A stretch of 64,000 nt of DNA from Synaphobranchus kaupii (lineage: Eukaryota; Chordata; Actinopteri; Anguilliformes; Synaphobranchidae). The stretch is from the NCBI GenBank assembly GCA_029718625.1, contig CM056376.1, forward strand, positions 120,434,264-120,498,263, given 5' to 3'. Of the stretch, positions 1 to 11,999 are shown piece by piece (the first letter of the stretch is position 1; the number at the start of each line of letters is the position of its first letter). The notes below the pieces were generated by a model. That model searched no databases and was not told the origin of the DNA. It saw only the letters and a list, made by a program, of their open reading frames with translations. The position numbers and the translations under genes were made by a program.

Positions 1-660
1 CCTGTAATTTGGATATAGCAAATAATTAAATTTATTACATTACATTACAGTACATTGATAGCAGACAGAGCGACTTACAGTCTAGGAGAACATACGTGCA
101 TTGACCTGATTTATAAGAATAGTGCCAGACCTGAAAGTGTATGTCACATAACAAAAGCAGTTATGCAAATGAACTATGCTAACCAAGAAGTTCAAAACCT
201 GAATATATAGGTAGATAACGTCCATAATTAACTATAAAACCAAAAGGAAAAACATAAAAATGCAATGAATATATAAGGATACGAGTGCTAGGGGATGGTT
301 ATGGGAGGGGAACCAAGATACACTCTAAATTGTCAGTCAGTTGGAAGATGACAAATGATTTTGCTGTCCTGACTACCGTAGGAAGTCCATTCAATCAATG
401 GGGGCCAGTTTAGACAGGTGTTGTGACTGGGAGGGGGAGAGGATAGTCAGCTGCCCTGAGGTTATAAAATGGAGAGATCTGGCTGGGGTGTAGGGGTTTG
501 AAGAATGATTGGCGTAATGGTGGAGCTGTTCCGTTAACTGCCCTGTAGGCTAGTGCCAAGGTTTTAAATCTGATGCAAGCAGGGACAGGTAGCCAGTGAA
601 GTGATGAGATGCGGAGGGGTGTGACATGAGCGTGAATGTTTGAAACCAGCTGTGCGGAAA
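1..660 (-). mobile_element. 5'-truncated L2 (UnaL2-like) LINE, 3' end
   Basis: Read on the minus strand, positions about 660 to 413 translate as the end of an L2-type LINE ORF2: HVTPLRISSLHWLPV is followed by RFKTLALAYRAVNGTAPPLR and a stop. This is the conserved region after the reverse transcriptase in fish L2 elements. The stretch from about 410 down to 1 is the 3' untranslated region. It ends in the shared LINE/SINE motif GTAAGTCGCTCT and a short ATTAC-type tail at about 33-52. The GGATA loop seen in the SINE at 19 kb is deleted here. The 5' truncation near 660 is the usual outcome of target-primed reverse transcription. No endonuclease or catalytic RT motifs are present, so it is a dead copy. 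Confidence 0.85.
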
Positions 661-1118
661 TTTATCTGTTAATTAATTTATTTGTGAATCTGTTTATTAA
701 TTTGATCGCTTGTTGTTTGTTTCAGGTGATAATGGGTTCTTGCATATCCTATCATTTTGTGTGAAAGATTTTTCCGCCTTTGTAAGGTCACCCAACATTT
801 CTCATCATCAGCTGCACAACCAATGTCATCTCATGCTTTTATACATTTCTTGTTGGGATTACAATGCCAGTCAGGTTTTTTTTTTTTTACAATCATGGTT
901 GGAATATTTTTTCTTGGAGAGATATTTGACGTGGTGGGACAGTATTACCAAAACAGACAGCTGAACAGCAGGCCCTGAAGGTCAGTCCCCCAAGCCAGAT
1001 GCCAGTCAGGCGATTACATAAAAGGGGATGTTTAACACTGTGAATTGGAAATTTCTACTCACTATGTGCTTATTTCAAGACAGGAATTGCATTTGTTTTC
1101 TCTCTCACTATCTATGTG
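661..1118. other. unassigned sequence
   Basis: Low-complexity T-rich runs and open frames under 85 codons with no recognisable domain. No gene, RNA or repeat identified. Confidence 0.4.

Positions 1119-1157
<39 letters not shown>
1119..1157. repeat. (TC)n/(AC)n compound microsatellite
   Basis: About nine TC units run directly into about ten AC units. Confidence 0.95.
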
Positions 1158-1159
<2 letters not shown>

Positions 1160-1367
1160 CTGTTGCCAGTTTGCATGTTGTGTTCTCTTGCTTCCAAGGA
1201 CAAAGATAGATGCATTTATATACAGAAGAATGTAAACAAATTTTCAACAACTTTGAAGGAAAAATAGACCCAAAAACAAAGCAAGGAATTTTTTTTACTA
1301 TCTGCAGATGGTAAAGCAAACACCCAGAACATTATATCTTTAATACTTAATTTTGTAAGATTCTAAT

Positions 1368-1520
1368 GCTGCGTTCCAGATACCTCGAAACTTGTGATTA
1401 CGACCTCCGGTACAACCAGGAAAGATACACTGGATTGGCATGTTAACTCAGTCAGAAAGTCGGGTATCATTTCCCAGCTCTGGGTTGCAGAGTAAGAGGA
1501 ACGTGATGTCATTCAAAATG
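1368..1520. repeat. possible MITE fragment
   Basis: The stretch opening GCTGCGTTCCAGATACCTCG and containing tcggg/ctcggg-like stress-free motifs resembles a dispersed fish repeat that begins GCGTTCCA. No matching inverted end is found nearby, so class and limits are uncertain. The 250 bases that follow, up to about 1779, hold nothing recognisable. Confidence 0.3.
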
Positions 1521-1779
1521 GATGAATCTGTATTTTTTTAAATTTGTGGTGTCAATAATAGGTTAATCTCTTTAAATCTATTACTTAAAATATGTGTTTC
1601 CCTTGCCTTAATCCCGCAAAAGTAACTGCATATTTGTCTATAATGTCACCTGGATGTTGGTAAAACAATTTATGGTAACTATATTGCATGCTACATTGTA
1701 AGAGCAGATTAAAGTACAATCAAGTTATGTATATATAGCAAACAAGGTATAGATTTCTACCACAATAAATGGATGCAAC

Positions 1780-2036
1780 CTAATGATACAATGCCCTCAA
1801 AATTATTCACACCCTCGATAAAGATGAGCAAAGAAGGCAGTAGAAAATAAAATGTCTCTGAACCAGTGAAAAATATACAATGCAGGTAGTCAGGTACATG
1901 TACTTGGAATCATTGTCTTGCTGAAAGTTTATAGGAGCTTTTTGGCAGAAGGAACCAGGTTCTTGGTACGTGCTGGATGTCATGGTTCCATAGACTTGAA
2001 CAATATTTTCAAATGTCCTTCTTCTGGACACAACCA
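1780..2036 (-). pseudogene. Tc1-like transposase fragment
   Basis: The left part (AAATTATTCACACCC, then GATGAGCAAAGAAGGC) resembles the terminal repeat of a Tc1-like family; related text occurs at 59.76 kb (ATTATTGGAAACC, ATGAGCAAAAAAGGC) and at 38.95 kb in inverse orientation. On the minus strand an open frame contains FQQDND, the form taken by the second catalytic aspartate region in Tc1 transposases, and upstream RRRTFENI and YGTMTSSTYQEPGSF. There is no start region, no third catalytic residue and no intact frame beyond 76 codons. It ends at a 27-bp poly-C run. Assignment to the Tc1/mariner superfamily is fairly safe, the family less so. Confidence 0.5.
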
Positions 2037-2063
2037 CCCCCCCCCCCCCCCCCCCCCCCCCCC
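2037..2063. repeat. poly-C tract (27 bp)
   Basis: Uninterrupted C run; the length may be unreliable. Confidence 0.9.
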
Positions 2064-4150
2064 AATTTTTTTTTAAAAATTAAAGAAAAATATCCCTAGT
2101 CCTCATACTCAATCTACAGAACTGTCTGTCGATTGCTTCCTTCTGGTATACAGTAGGTCAGCCAATTCCTTGGTTTTGAACAAATGCTAGATCTTCTTTT
2201 TGTTCTTTATTTGTAGTGCATTTTCAAAACGCCTGCAGTCTCTCTTCACAGTTGAATGCCAAGTAGAGCAGAAACAAATTGAGTAAACTAAAGCATACTG
2301 CACTCTGGACATTTTTTATTCCAAGAAAATAAATGAATAAACAGTGCTTCCTGGAACACATCAGTGTGTAAAGGTAGTAGAGGACTCGGATTGGAGGAGC
2401 AATGCCTTGGACCTACGGCCAAAGGAAAACTCCCTGGCAAAGGCTTGTGGGTCATACATCTCTCATACGACAGTGGATTAGCCCCCAGCAATTAAAACAG
2501 TAAAGACTTGTGTTTTCTTAAACATATTTACATAGAATATGTGTAATATGAACATTCCAGTGTATGTATTTTATATTTGTTGTTAATTTCAATAAAAAAT
2601 AAAAACCTGGATTAGCCCCCGGAAATTAATTTGGGAGCTTGTTTACTGATGTGTCTATTTCTTTCTCTTGCATTGGCTTCCTGAATGCCCTCCCAAGGCC
2701 ATAAACACCAGCATTAACAAAGGTTTAATGAAAAGTTGCTTGTAATGGTAATCACAATAACTGTCCTGGTGAAAGAATCAAACAGCTGAGCAAATAAGTG
2801 AGGTAATATCTTTAAAATAAATCATGCATATCATTTAGTTGCTTGTGAACCTTTTCATTTATGTTTGATTTATTTTTCTATGGTACTGCACACACTTTAC
2901 TGATTGCTTGACAAAACACAAGGCATACAGAGCAGAGGATATGACAGGTTTTATTGCATCATGAAGTACCCAACAAAGCCTCTAATTACTGTTTCAATTC
3001 TTTATCACATACATTTTGTCCTCATGTTTTACCATAAACAACCCAATTGGATTCTTTTCACTCAGATGTTTGACTGCGGATGAGGGCTAGAGCCCACCTT
3101 TTCCTACTGCTCTGCTCCTCCCCTCACCCAGACCAAGCATCAATGTGAAGTCTTCACTTTTGTATGTAACAACGAACAAATTGGAATCGTGTAGCTACAG
3201 GGATAGTCTGATTATTATTGCTAAAAAAGAAAAGAAAACTTGTGCTTTGAATATCTTTCATTGCTATTTGACATCATAGGAGGGGGCCAATGTGCGTGTC
3301 AGAGTGGGCTGAGTGTCAGAATATGTTAATTTTATGAGAGTTAACTTATCCAAAATATTTGCTTCTTTGCCAATTTGCTAACACATGATCTTCTGTAGCT
3401 AGTTTTCACTATTGGTAAGATAGGTAGCTAGCTTTCCTACATTCACAAGGGCTAGCTAGCTAGAAGCAGAAGTAATGACTATGAGATTGCTGCTTGTTAC
3501 TTAGCTATACAGCATATCTATCTCTACTATAGATACTTGTTTATTTCAATCAATTTTATACAGAATACAAGCATCTGCCCCATTGCATATATCCTATAGC
3601 TGGTTAGCTATTATTAGCATAGCTAATTACCACTACTTTTGGTATTTAATCAATGTAACCTACTGGCTTCAATCTAGTCACGTCTTTCCTATTTATGCCT
3701 ATGGAAGTTAGTAGGTAGAAGAGACATGGTGACAGTGTTGGCTTTTTGTGGTCTATCTGTTCCAACTTGTAGTATTAATAATTAAAAAGCTGCTCACACC
3801 CAAATTGCATGTTTAATTGAAATGAGGATATGTGGAATACAGTACAAGCCATGTCTGTCCAATTTCTTATACAGCTAGCTACCTAATAGTAAAACAATGT
3901 TTCACAGTGTGTGACTGTGTGCTAGCAGCATGCCTCCTCACTAGTCTAGCCATCATATAGATGCTACTTGTGAATAGCCATTGCACACACAATTAGTATT
4001 ATTAAATTAATGTCACATTATTTATTTGAATGACTATGGTAATATGATTCCAATATAGCCTACTTAAAGTGTCTGCACACTCATAATTGTGAACAGGACC
4101 ACTAATGTTCCAATTGAACAAGTGATGATGCAAAATTACAGTTCAAATCA
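2064..4150. other. unassigned AT-rich sequence
   Basis: No gene or clear transposon. GGATTAGCCCCC occurs twice (about 2474 and 2611). The stretch 3410-3475 is rich in overlapping GCTAGCTAGC motifs. Otherwise unremarkable AT-rich DNA. Confidence 0.4.
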
Positions 4151-4154
4151 TTAA

Positions 4155-4759
4155 AGGTTGTATCAGCGATTTTGGGTGGAAACATAAATGATCACATTCA
4201 TCTGATTTTTCCTCACGATTCGCTAGCTGCCCGCCCCATAAGCAGGCCGTCAAAAAACCGCGTCTCTGTAGGCAGCCTATGCTCCGAGATCGTACACAAA
4301 AACAATGGTACTACCAACTACTCAAAACCAAAATAAACAGTATTCCAACCAATCACAATGATCTGCACAAACGTGACGTCACTTCTGAAGCGAAATCCCA
4401 AACAAACATACTTATGAATAATTATGTTATGTTTTAAAAAATAGTGTTCAAGCATCCAGAATTATAACCACGTTAATAACGTTTGTAAGAAACCAAACCG
4501 TTTGTAAATCCGTCAAGATTTCAGCGAGATAAGAGTATTAGCGTTTGTGCAGGTCATTGTGATTGGTTGGAATACTGTTTATTTTGGTTTTGAGTAGTTG
4601 GTAGTACCATTGTTTTTGTGTACGATCTCGGAGCATAGGCTGCCTACAGAGACGCGGTTTTTTGACGGCCTGCTTATGGGGCGGGCAGCTAGCGAATCGT
4701 GAGGAAAATCAGATGAATGTGATCATTTATGTTTCCACCCAAAATCGCTGATACAACCT
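4155..4759. mobile_element. TTAA-flanked fold-back (palindromic) DNA element
   Basis: A left arm (4155-4373) and right arm (4542-4759) are almost perfect reverse complements over about 218 bp, differing by a few single bases. They enclose a 168 bp loop (4374-4541). The element is bracketed by TTAA at 4151-4154 and 4760-4763 and begins AGGTTGTATCAGCG. TTAA duplication is the signature of piggyBac and Kolobok transposons, and no transposase is present, so this is a non-autonomous fold-back MITE mobilised in trans. The loop starts with a TGACGTCA palindrome at about 4374. If transcribed it would form a long hairpin. Confidence 0.9.
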
Positions 4760-4763
4760 TTAA

Positions 4764-5868
4764 GTATCTATTCAAATATTTTTGATATCGCTGATTAAGA
4801 GAGATGACGAAAATATTAAGTGCAACTGACAGCAAAACAAGACTAGGCTATATTACATAAGTTATAAAGTTCTGTGAGTTTCTGGCAATCGTGAGTTTGT
4901 GACGCTTCCTTTTATCTATATATTGTTTCATTAATATAAAAGTAGCTCCTCAGGTCTGAGCCAAAAAATAAAAAAAACAACACCCCCTTTGCATTGCGAG
5001 TGGTTTAAATGGCCTCTTTGATCTACAAGAAACTGGCTCACTGCACACTTGTTAATACAGGGTTGTGTTAATCCATCTACACTGCTGGGGTTTGAAAATT
5101 GTAAATGAGCCATTCTGCCACAAAGTACTTCTCCTGCAGATCAAAAGCAAACATTTACGCCTTTCTAGGTGTTATTTACTTCGAAACGCAAGCGAAATGC
5201 GTTTCAGATTGCCAGTGTAAATGGGTCATACGGTGTAAATGGATTTAATCTGGTGTCTGACAAACTAAGAGTAATTTGTGCAGACAATAACAATCTAATT
5301 TACAAGCGGTTTATGTCTTCTTTTTCGTTGGGCCTTTTTCCTCCACTTTGGAATGCCCAATCTCTCGTGTGATCTCGTTGGGTTATACCCTGTGGGTAAG
5401 AATCCTCCCACCCTGGGTGACTGCCCTTACGTCTCCTCTGCAGGGCTGCCGAGACAGTCAGCACTTGGCACAGTCAGTATTCAGTCGCACAATTATCACT
5501 TGACATGCATATCTAATTTGAGTTTGAAAATCAATTATTTAAGCTTCTTGGAAATCTCAATAAGCATTTGAAAGTGAACCAATTGTTAGGTGTTTAATTG
5601 GATGAACGATGCACACGGCAAGTAAATGGATGTTAATCTGGGATTTATGAATGCTTGCCATGTCAAACCAAGCTCCTTTCTCAAAGAAGCAACCCAGTGC
5701 CATTTGGGAAACTGCAATGTGCGTCAAAGCAAGTAAGTACTTCTAAAATTCGAGGCCTCATCCTGCACAGCAGAGATCATTTATTCTCTGCTGGCATGCC
5801 AGCATAGCACATAATGGCCCTGTCAATCATGCTCACAAGAGGCAGGGTGGGGATGCTGGCTAGGCCTG
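4764..5868. other. unassigned sequence with small hairpin
   Basis: No gene found. A short inverted repeat lies near 5182-5204 (GAAACGCA ... TGCGTTTC, loop of about 7 bases). The rest is ordinary single-copy-looking DNA. Confidence 0.35.
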
Positions 5869-5869
5869 T

Positions 5870-6370
5870 CTCCGCAGGATTGTTGGATGGTGGGCTTAGC
5901 GCTGCAGCGCGTCTGCTTATCAGAACCCTTCAATGGTAGGCCTCTCAAAATGTCTGCCATAGAGGGAGCGCGTCGGTGTCAGGGGGACATCGTGGCATCT
6001 GAAGAGCGGCAGAACTGTGGCCGGCGGCTACCGGACTCAGAGCGGAGCGTCCCTGCCGGCCTTTTCATCTTTACAGCAAACAAAGCACGACGGGATATCT
6101 GCTTCGGAGGCCTCGGACGCCTTTATATGCGGAATGAGGGGAGGGGGTGACCTGCTGCGAGGAGGCAGCCACGTTCTATAGGCTAAGATCGGCCAATGCA
6201 GGACGGGGATTGTGGGTAAACAAGTGCCAACCATGGCGCTTATTTCTGTGCGGCCCTTTATGCTGGGAATTCCTGGGGGTCGCATCGCAGGTGAGCCAGT
6301 GGTTATTAACAGAGGCGCACAGATTTTCTCTGCATCCTCAACCCGCATAACACATCTATAAAGGATTTTG
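5870..6370. other. GC-richer candidate regulatory or conserved non-coding block
   Basis: Base composition rises sharply against the AT-rich flanks and the text is complex and non-repetitive. It contains TTTACAGCAAACAAAGC (forkhead-like AAACAAA) and TTTATATGCGG. Open frames on both strands (up to 122 codons) overlap each other and show no domain, so they look like by-products of the GC content. A conserved enhancer or an unrecognised exon are both possible. Confidence 0.3.
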
Positions 6371-7889
6371 CTGAAAACAGATCGAACAAAAAAGACTTCT
6401 ACCAAGATATAATGGCATGGCTGGAGTGTGCTTACTGCTGTCCTGGGCTATAATTATCTCAGCGTTATTGATATAACACAGTGTGCAGACAACACACTGT
6501 TTCCTCTTCTGTAAAGACTCTTACGCTCTGATTCAACTCCAATGAGCTTTTTCCTAAATGTCTTTCTTATTTGCAATGCAACACCAACATAACTTAATTA
6601 GTACAAAATGTTGTATATGAGCTAAAAATAATTGTAATGCTTGCTTAATTGTTGAAATCCATTACTTTAAGTTAAGGGCACTGCCCTTTGTGATTACAGT
6701 GAGCCTTATGAGTGGGTGGGTGCTGCAAAAGATATTGTCTAAAGAGCACTCACACATTAAATGTTCAGCTCAGTATGTGGTGTAGTGGATAGTGTATTGT
6801 AATTTAAGCTCGAGGGTTATAATTGTGGATTCTTGATCATTATGACCATAGTAACTTTCAGAAAGCCTTTTCAACAACACAAAATGAAAAAATGGTTTAA
6901 AAAAACAGAATGTATCTGAAAATGAGATGCCCTGAGATTTCAAAAGCTCTGATTGCATTTTTAAGTCGTTATATATTATTTTGGCAAGTACATTTTTTCT
7001 ACCTTTGCTGTGATGTGCTTTTCCAATGAATTCAGCCATGCATTTGTCTTTATCGTACAATAAAGCTGGGCCTAACTCATAATCTGATACTGTTGCCACC
7101 TGGTGGTTAGGTATTGTAACTGCACAATGACAACAAATTCATTCAGCATTTCAACATTCACACAAAATTTGTCATACAGCGACACCGAATATAAAAGCAG
7201 TTTCATACAATTAAATCTAATTGTTTTTATCCAGACGGGGTCACCATTAAAAAAAAAAGTAGCTTCAAATTGCAGACTGGTATTCTCTGGGTGGTCTATG
7301 AATTTCAATTGAAACATAATTGGTCTCTGTGTACCTAATTATAGCGTTTGCTTTCTAATTAAAATTAAGAAATGTGGCAAGGAAAAGACAACAGCTATGA
7401 CTGATACCAATGTATTCAATTTCAGGCAGCCTTATTTTAGGAAATATAATGTTCCTAAAATTGTTTCTGCTCAGTTTGGTAAAATATGCAAAAATGTATA
7501 AAGAAGAAGAATGCTGACACAAAACTCGGACCACTCTTATAATTTAGGGCTGATCCATCCCCTGAATGTTGTCTCTCATTCCATACTCTGCTCCCAAATG
7601 CTCTGTTAAAGTAAGATGTATGTTTAAACTTCTGACCATGCATCAAGTGTTCTCCCTATTGGCAGAAGTTGCAGAGAGACATTTGACAGTCAAGACAGAT
7701 GGACCAATTGCTAATGACCTACAGCAAAGATGTTCTGGTTTAGAGCTGGTGCCATAAAATAAAGTCAATGAAATGTTTCAATTTGCAGAAATAAATTTAC
7801 TGTGTTTTGACAAAACAGAAAAGTCTTCTGATAATGTTCCAGATAATGTGGAAAGTCCCAGGAGGTGGGACAAGAACATCATCTTGTGT
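6371..7889. other. unassigned sequence
   Basis: AT-rich, with several short unrelated open frames on both strands. No domain, splice-framed exon or repeat signature recognised. Confidence 0.35.
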
Positions 7890-7894
7890 GATTT

Positions 7895-8160
7895 GTAGTG
7901 GGCTGTAACCATTGTAGATGACGATATAGTGGGGTGTACATCTCTCCAAATACATTTTTGAGGAGGGCTGTTGTCCGTTTCAGTTAATGCGAGGTGTAGG
8001 CCATTTTAGAGGATGATGTTGTGGAACATACTATGTCTTTGTAGCATATGGTAAGAAGGGCTGTAGGCCATTTCAGATTATGGTGTACTGGGGAATTAGG
8101 CCATTGCCGATGATGGTGCTTTGGGGTTATAGGCCATTTTCAATGAGGGTGTTGTAACAT
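7895..8160. repeat. degenerate 33-bp minisatellite
   Basis: The core TAGGCCATT followed by a GATGATGGTG-like segment recurs at 7997, 8064, 8097 and 8130, that is at 67, 33 and 33 bp spacings. A more diverged unit (TGTAACCATTGTAGATGACG) lies before these. The units have diverged considerably, suggesting an old tandem array. Confidence 0.7.
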
Positions 8161-8499
8161 CAGACGTACTGGGACCCACTTGGGCCCTATACATAACGCA
8201 TGCCACACATCTTCAGCATTTCCTGGACAAACTTTTTGTGCATGTCAGAGGAAGGCATTCATTGCTTCATGTATGAAAACTTTGCATGTACCCAAACTAC
8301 TTGGTGTATCATTTAAGCTTATTAAAAATTTGTGTTTAAAGTTCATTGCTACTCATTAATTTATGTTTGTAATGTAAGCATCTTGAATTATTAAAACTTA
8401 ATTTAACGCATTTTATCATAAGACGTTTTTTGATCTTATTGTTTGTTCAAGTTATTAAGCAGTAATGCTGGTGCTTTATTTTTCAGTTATGTAACTAAT
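8161..8499. other. unassigned AT-rich sequence
   Basis: Nothing recognisable. Confidence 0.4.
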
Positions 8500-8740
8500 A
8501 CTTTCATCAAATTTCATTGCATAGGCCTGTACAGCAAGAATGCACTGGTGACCTCAGCAATAGCAAACAACCTGGTAGACCACAAAGACCAATGTAGCGG
8601 ATGTAGTAGAATAATACTTTGAATTGTGAAGAGAAACCCCTTTTCAAGAACACTTTCCAGGATGTAGTCATAGATGTTTCAAAGACTACCATAAAGCGAA
8701 GACTACTCCTGGGGTTCCAGTTGCTTATTTTCACTCCTTT
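8500..8740 (+). pseudogene. Tc1-like transposon fragment, DNA-binding region
   Basis: Matches the 61.36-61.56 kb copy over GGTGACCTCAGCAATAGCAA, AGACCAC, TTTGAATTGTGAAGAGAAAC and AACACT-TCCAGGATGTAG. In the Tc1 family this stretch codes for the N-terminal helix-turn-helix DNA-binding part of the transposase. It is frame-broken here and lacks both ends. Confidence 0.6.
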
Positions 8741-9784
8741 CATCTTTTCCACCCAATGAAGGATGCAAGGAAAGGATGCAAGGAGGAGATACCCGGACAG
8801 AGGAATTTAGGCAACATGCATTAGGTAAATGGAACATCCTTGCACAGTCAAGCGTCAGTTTAGGCGATGTCAGTTACTAATGATGTGTTGCACAGTGGTC
8901 TCACCTGTCAACCGATTGTAACTGATTGTTCTGTACTGCATTGTTGTCTCAAAGCTTGTTTTTGCAGGATTTACTGTTTTATTGGACACTGTATTTCTGA
9001 CGTGAAATATGTATGGCATATGATACAAATAGGAAAGCTATTAGGTAAGACAGCCAATGCACATAAATAGACTGAAATATTATTTCTCAGTCATACAAGA
9101 GTGAGAAAAAAAAGGTTTTGAATGCAAGGCAGTTGTTTATGTTTAAGCTCTGCAGTTGAAAACATGTGCCGCGATTGTAGAGCTAGAGATATTTGCCGGA
9201 TGCATTCAACTGTATGAACATAGGCTAAACGTGAAATATTGCACATCCGGCAAAATTAAGTATTGCTTTGAAAGGACAGCGGTTAACGTTAAGCAATGAA
9301 GGTTGCGTTTCCTATGCAGTAACTAACTGAATCATACTGGAAACAATAACATCAGAAATATTATGCTTACACGCTTATAATGTTTTTTTAGCCTCTTTTT
9401 TCATGGATAAACGTGGTTTCTGTCAGTCATATGGAATGAGTGCCATTATTGATTAATGCACTCTATAATAAATGGAAAGGAACGGTTAGATTGGATTTGT
9501 GTAGGGGTGTACCCGCCATGTGGCAGATGTGGAGAGGTGGGTCATTTATATATGTCACGCGTTCCAAGAAAAGACGTTGGCAAAGGCTACACTTGTGTTT
9601 TCTTACTCAAGCATCCTCCGGGAGACTCCTCGCTCCTCACTCTTCGCTCCTCCAAGGAGCATTTAGCGCTTTGAAATCTCCTTAAAAATGGCGGACCTCT
9701 ATCAATTTCCAGGTCAGGCTAGAACCGAGGATATGAGAACAGATAAAATAAGCGACTAGAATGAACCCCTGCATAACCTCAGAG
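8741..9784. other. unassigned; possible diverged MITE ends
   Basis: GGATGCAAGG occurs twice at 8760-8785 and a roughly complementary CATCCTCCGGGAGACTCCTC lies near 9612. They could be the ends of a diverged element, but the match is too weak to assert. No gene seen. Confidence 0.25.
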
Positions 9785-9789
9785 GGTTC

Positions 9790-10215
9790 GCAGCAAGATG
9801 CCAAGACACTGGGCCTAACATGCTGAAGACAAAATCCCCCGAAACAAGCAGGAACTGAAGATGTCTGCAGTACAGGCCTGGCAGAGTATCACCTGGGAAG
9901 ACACCCACTGTCTGGTGGGTCGCAGACTTCAGGCAGTCATCGAATGCAAAGGATTTCCAACCAAGTACTAAATATGACGACTTGATTTAAGATTATGTTA
10001 ATTTCTCCAATTGCTTTTGGTCCCCTTAAATGGGGGAACTAGATACAAAAGGGGCTGTAATTCCTACATGGGTCACTAAACACTGTCAAATTACAGTTGA
10101 CGGTCTGAACGTTTAATTCAAAATCCAATGTGCTGGAGTGCAAGAGCCAAAACATCAAAAATTGTGTCACTGCCCTAATACTTACGGACGCCACTTTATA
10201 AATATTTATTTTCTT
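9790..10215 (+). pseudogene. Tc1-like transposon, transposase C-terminus and right terminal repeat
   Basis: The text at 9862-9970 corresponds to the C-terminal end of a Tc1-like transposase (a QAWQSIT-like segment, RRLQAVIECKG, then a stop). It is followed by a long 3' region whose segment at about 10008-10068 is the reverse complement of the left part of the 61 kb copy (for example GGGGCTGTAATTCCT here, AGGAATTACAGCC at 61.06 kb). That shows the family has long terminal inverted repeats and that this is the right half. It ends near CTTACGGACGCCACT. The catalytic core is missing. Confidence 0.7.
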
Positions 10216-10878
10216 GGTAAATAAAGTGATGTAATAGAATGCAAATTGAAGGATTTTGCATGTAAAAGAGGGTTTTGCCAGAGTACTGGGTCTGTCTTAA
10301 GAGCTTTGAAAATTAAAGTGATTGTAATGATAAAACATGTTTTCCTACAATGGTGTGGACACACATATGCACATTCAGTTTTTTAGTATTTCCATTTGGA
10401 TAATGGGCAGCTACGGAGTAGTGCACAGCACAGGAGGGCCAAGCTTTGGCTCCAGTCCACCGCTTACATGAGGCCATCAGGGCTTGGCTTGGGACCAGGG
10501 AATAATCACGACACTGCATTACCCTGGACCGAACTCATACAGAGCAGCCAGCTGTACCCAGGGCAAAGTATTAGGTGTGATATCAGCGTGGCATTAGTAT
10601 GCCTGGGGGAGAGGAACTGCTCTCCAGTGCTTTTACTGATAAAGAGAGGGAGAAAGGGATGGAGAGAGAGCAACAGCAAAGGATGGAAACACAAAAATAA
10701 GAGCTATTTTAACGTAATGCTTTATTTTTCCAAGATATAATTTTTTTTCTCCATATGTTTATATTTATATAGTAAAATTTATTTGCGCATGTTTGTAACC
10801 ATGAATGAATACTTCTGGCAATAAACCAAAATTGAAAAGACGAGATAGAGAGCCCAAAGTGATCTGTGGGACACCGTG

Positions 10879-10880
<2 letters not shown>
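10216..10880. other. unassigned sequence
   Basis: Short overlapping open frames on both strands near 10400-10740 with no domain. Nothing recognised. Confidence 0.35.

Positions 10881-10881
<1 letters not shown>

Positions 10882-10966
<85 letters not shown>
10882..10966. repeat. (TG)n microsatellite, about 42 units
   Basis: Uninterrupted GT dinucleotide run of about 85 bp, the longest in the window; it creates spurious Cys-Val open frames. Confidence 0.98.
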
Positions 10967-10970
<4 letters not shown>

Positions 10971-11999
10971 GTGTGCTACTTCAGAACATTAACAATACTC
11001 TTCCATTCCGTTAATAGCAGCCCCAGGCACCCCAAGCAGGTTTTCAAACAATGGGGGAGCCATATGACTGAGGAACAACTGAATATATCTGTCTTTCCAA
11101 ATGTTAATTAAGATTTTAATAGTAGAAAATACATTGCTTAAATGTATTTACCTCATAATTGACTGTATATAGTGAAACTTTGACTTAAGTACTATTTAGT
11201 TAAACGAACAATTTTATATACTGTAAAACATGCACAATTAGGCTGAGGTCATTTCTTATTTCCTTAAATTATTATCCGTGCTGCAAAAGTAGTCATAATA
11301 AAATTATTTATAAGAAAATACAAGCAAAATTTAGGTAAAAGACACAAAGTGGCACAGGTCCACACATGGATGCCATGGAACAATACTCAGACTACAGTGT
11401 CTTGAAATGCCAACACAAATAGTTAGAGATTTTGTTTGGTTCGGTTTTTGTCTGATTTGTTGTTGAGTATGTATAACAACATAAATAACATAACAACTAA
11501 GAAATAAAATGCATGTATGTCTAATTAAAATGTCATGGTAAAAATATGAATAATATTTCATAAAAGATGTCTTTTGATATTTGTAGCTGTGTAGCTTGCT
11601 AGCCTAACTCGGCATAGGCAGCAACTCTGAAGGACCTCTGGATGACCTCTGGAAATGACACGTTGTAGCAAAAAAATCTGTGAATTAACACTCCAGGAAA
11701 GTGTATAATATGTTGAATGAGTGGGATTATTCATTATTATCTTAGAAAGACCTTTTCAGGCTGTAGTTTACCAAAAAGGACAAGAACGAGGGTGAATGTG
11801 AAGGGCAACCAGGAAATTAGAAGTTAAGAATTTAAACGTATTTTAAAGTTTCACTTTGAACTGATCTGATCCTAGAATGGGGTGAAATATTCCTGTAATA
11901 TTTTAAAGGAAATGCACATTTACTTGTCTCTGGTTCTGCTGTGGATATAGGAAACAAAGCCAAACATTTCTGTTTTTTTTATTTTAAGGAGCTTTTCTC
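10967..11999. other. unassigned AT-rich sequence
   Basis: No gene or repeat recognised. Confidence 0.4.

Noticed and set aside
5887..6405. Protein-coding exon in the GC-rich block
   Set aside because: Overlapping frames on both strands with no domain, no clear splice-site pairing and unremarkable composition; left as a candidate non-coding block.
8755..9680. A 0.9 kb MITE with GGATGCAAGG ends
   Set aside because: The inverse match between the two sides is too short and imperfect to claim termini.
10805..11111. Cys-Val repeat open frames
   Set aside because: Direct translation of the (TG)n microsatellite.
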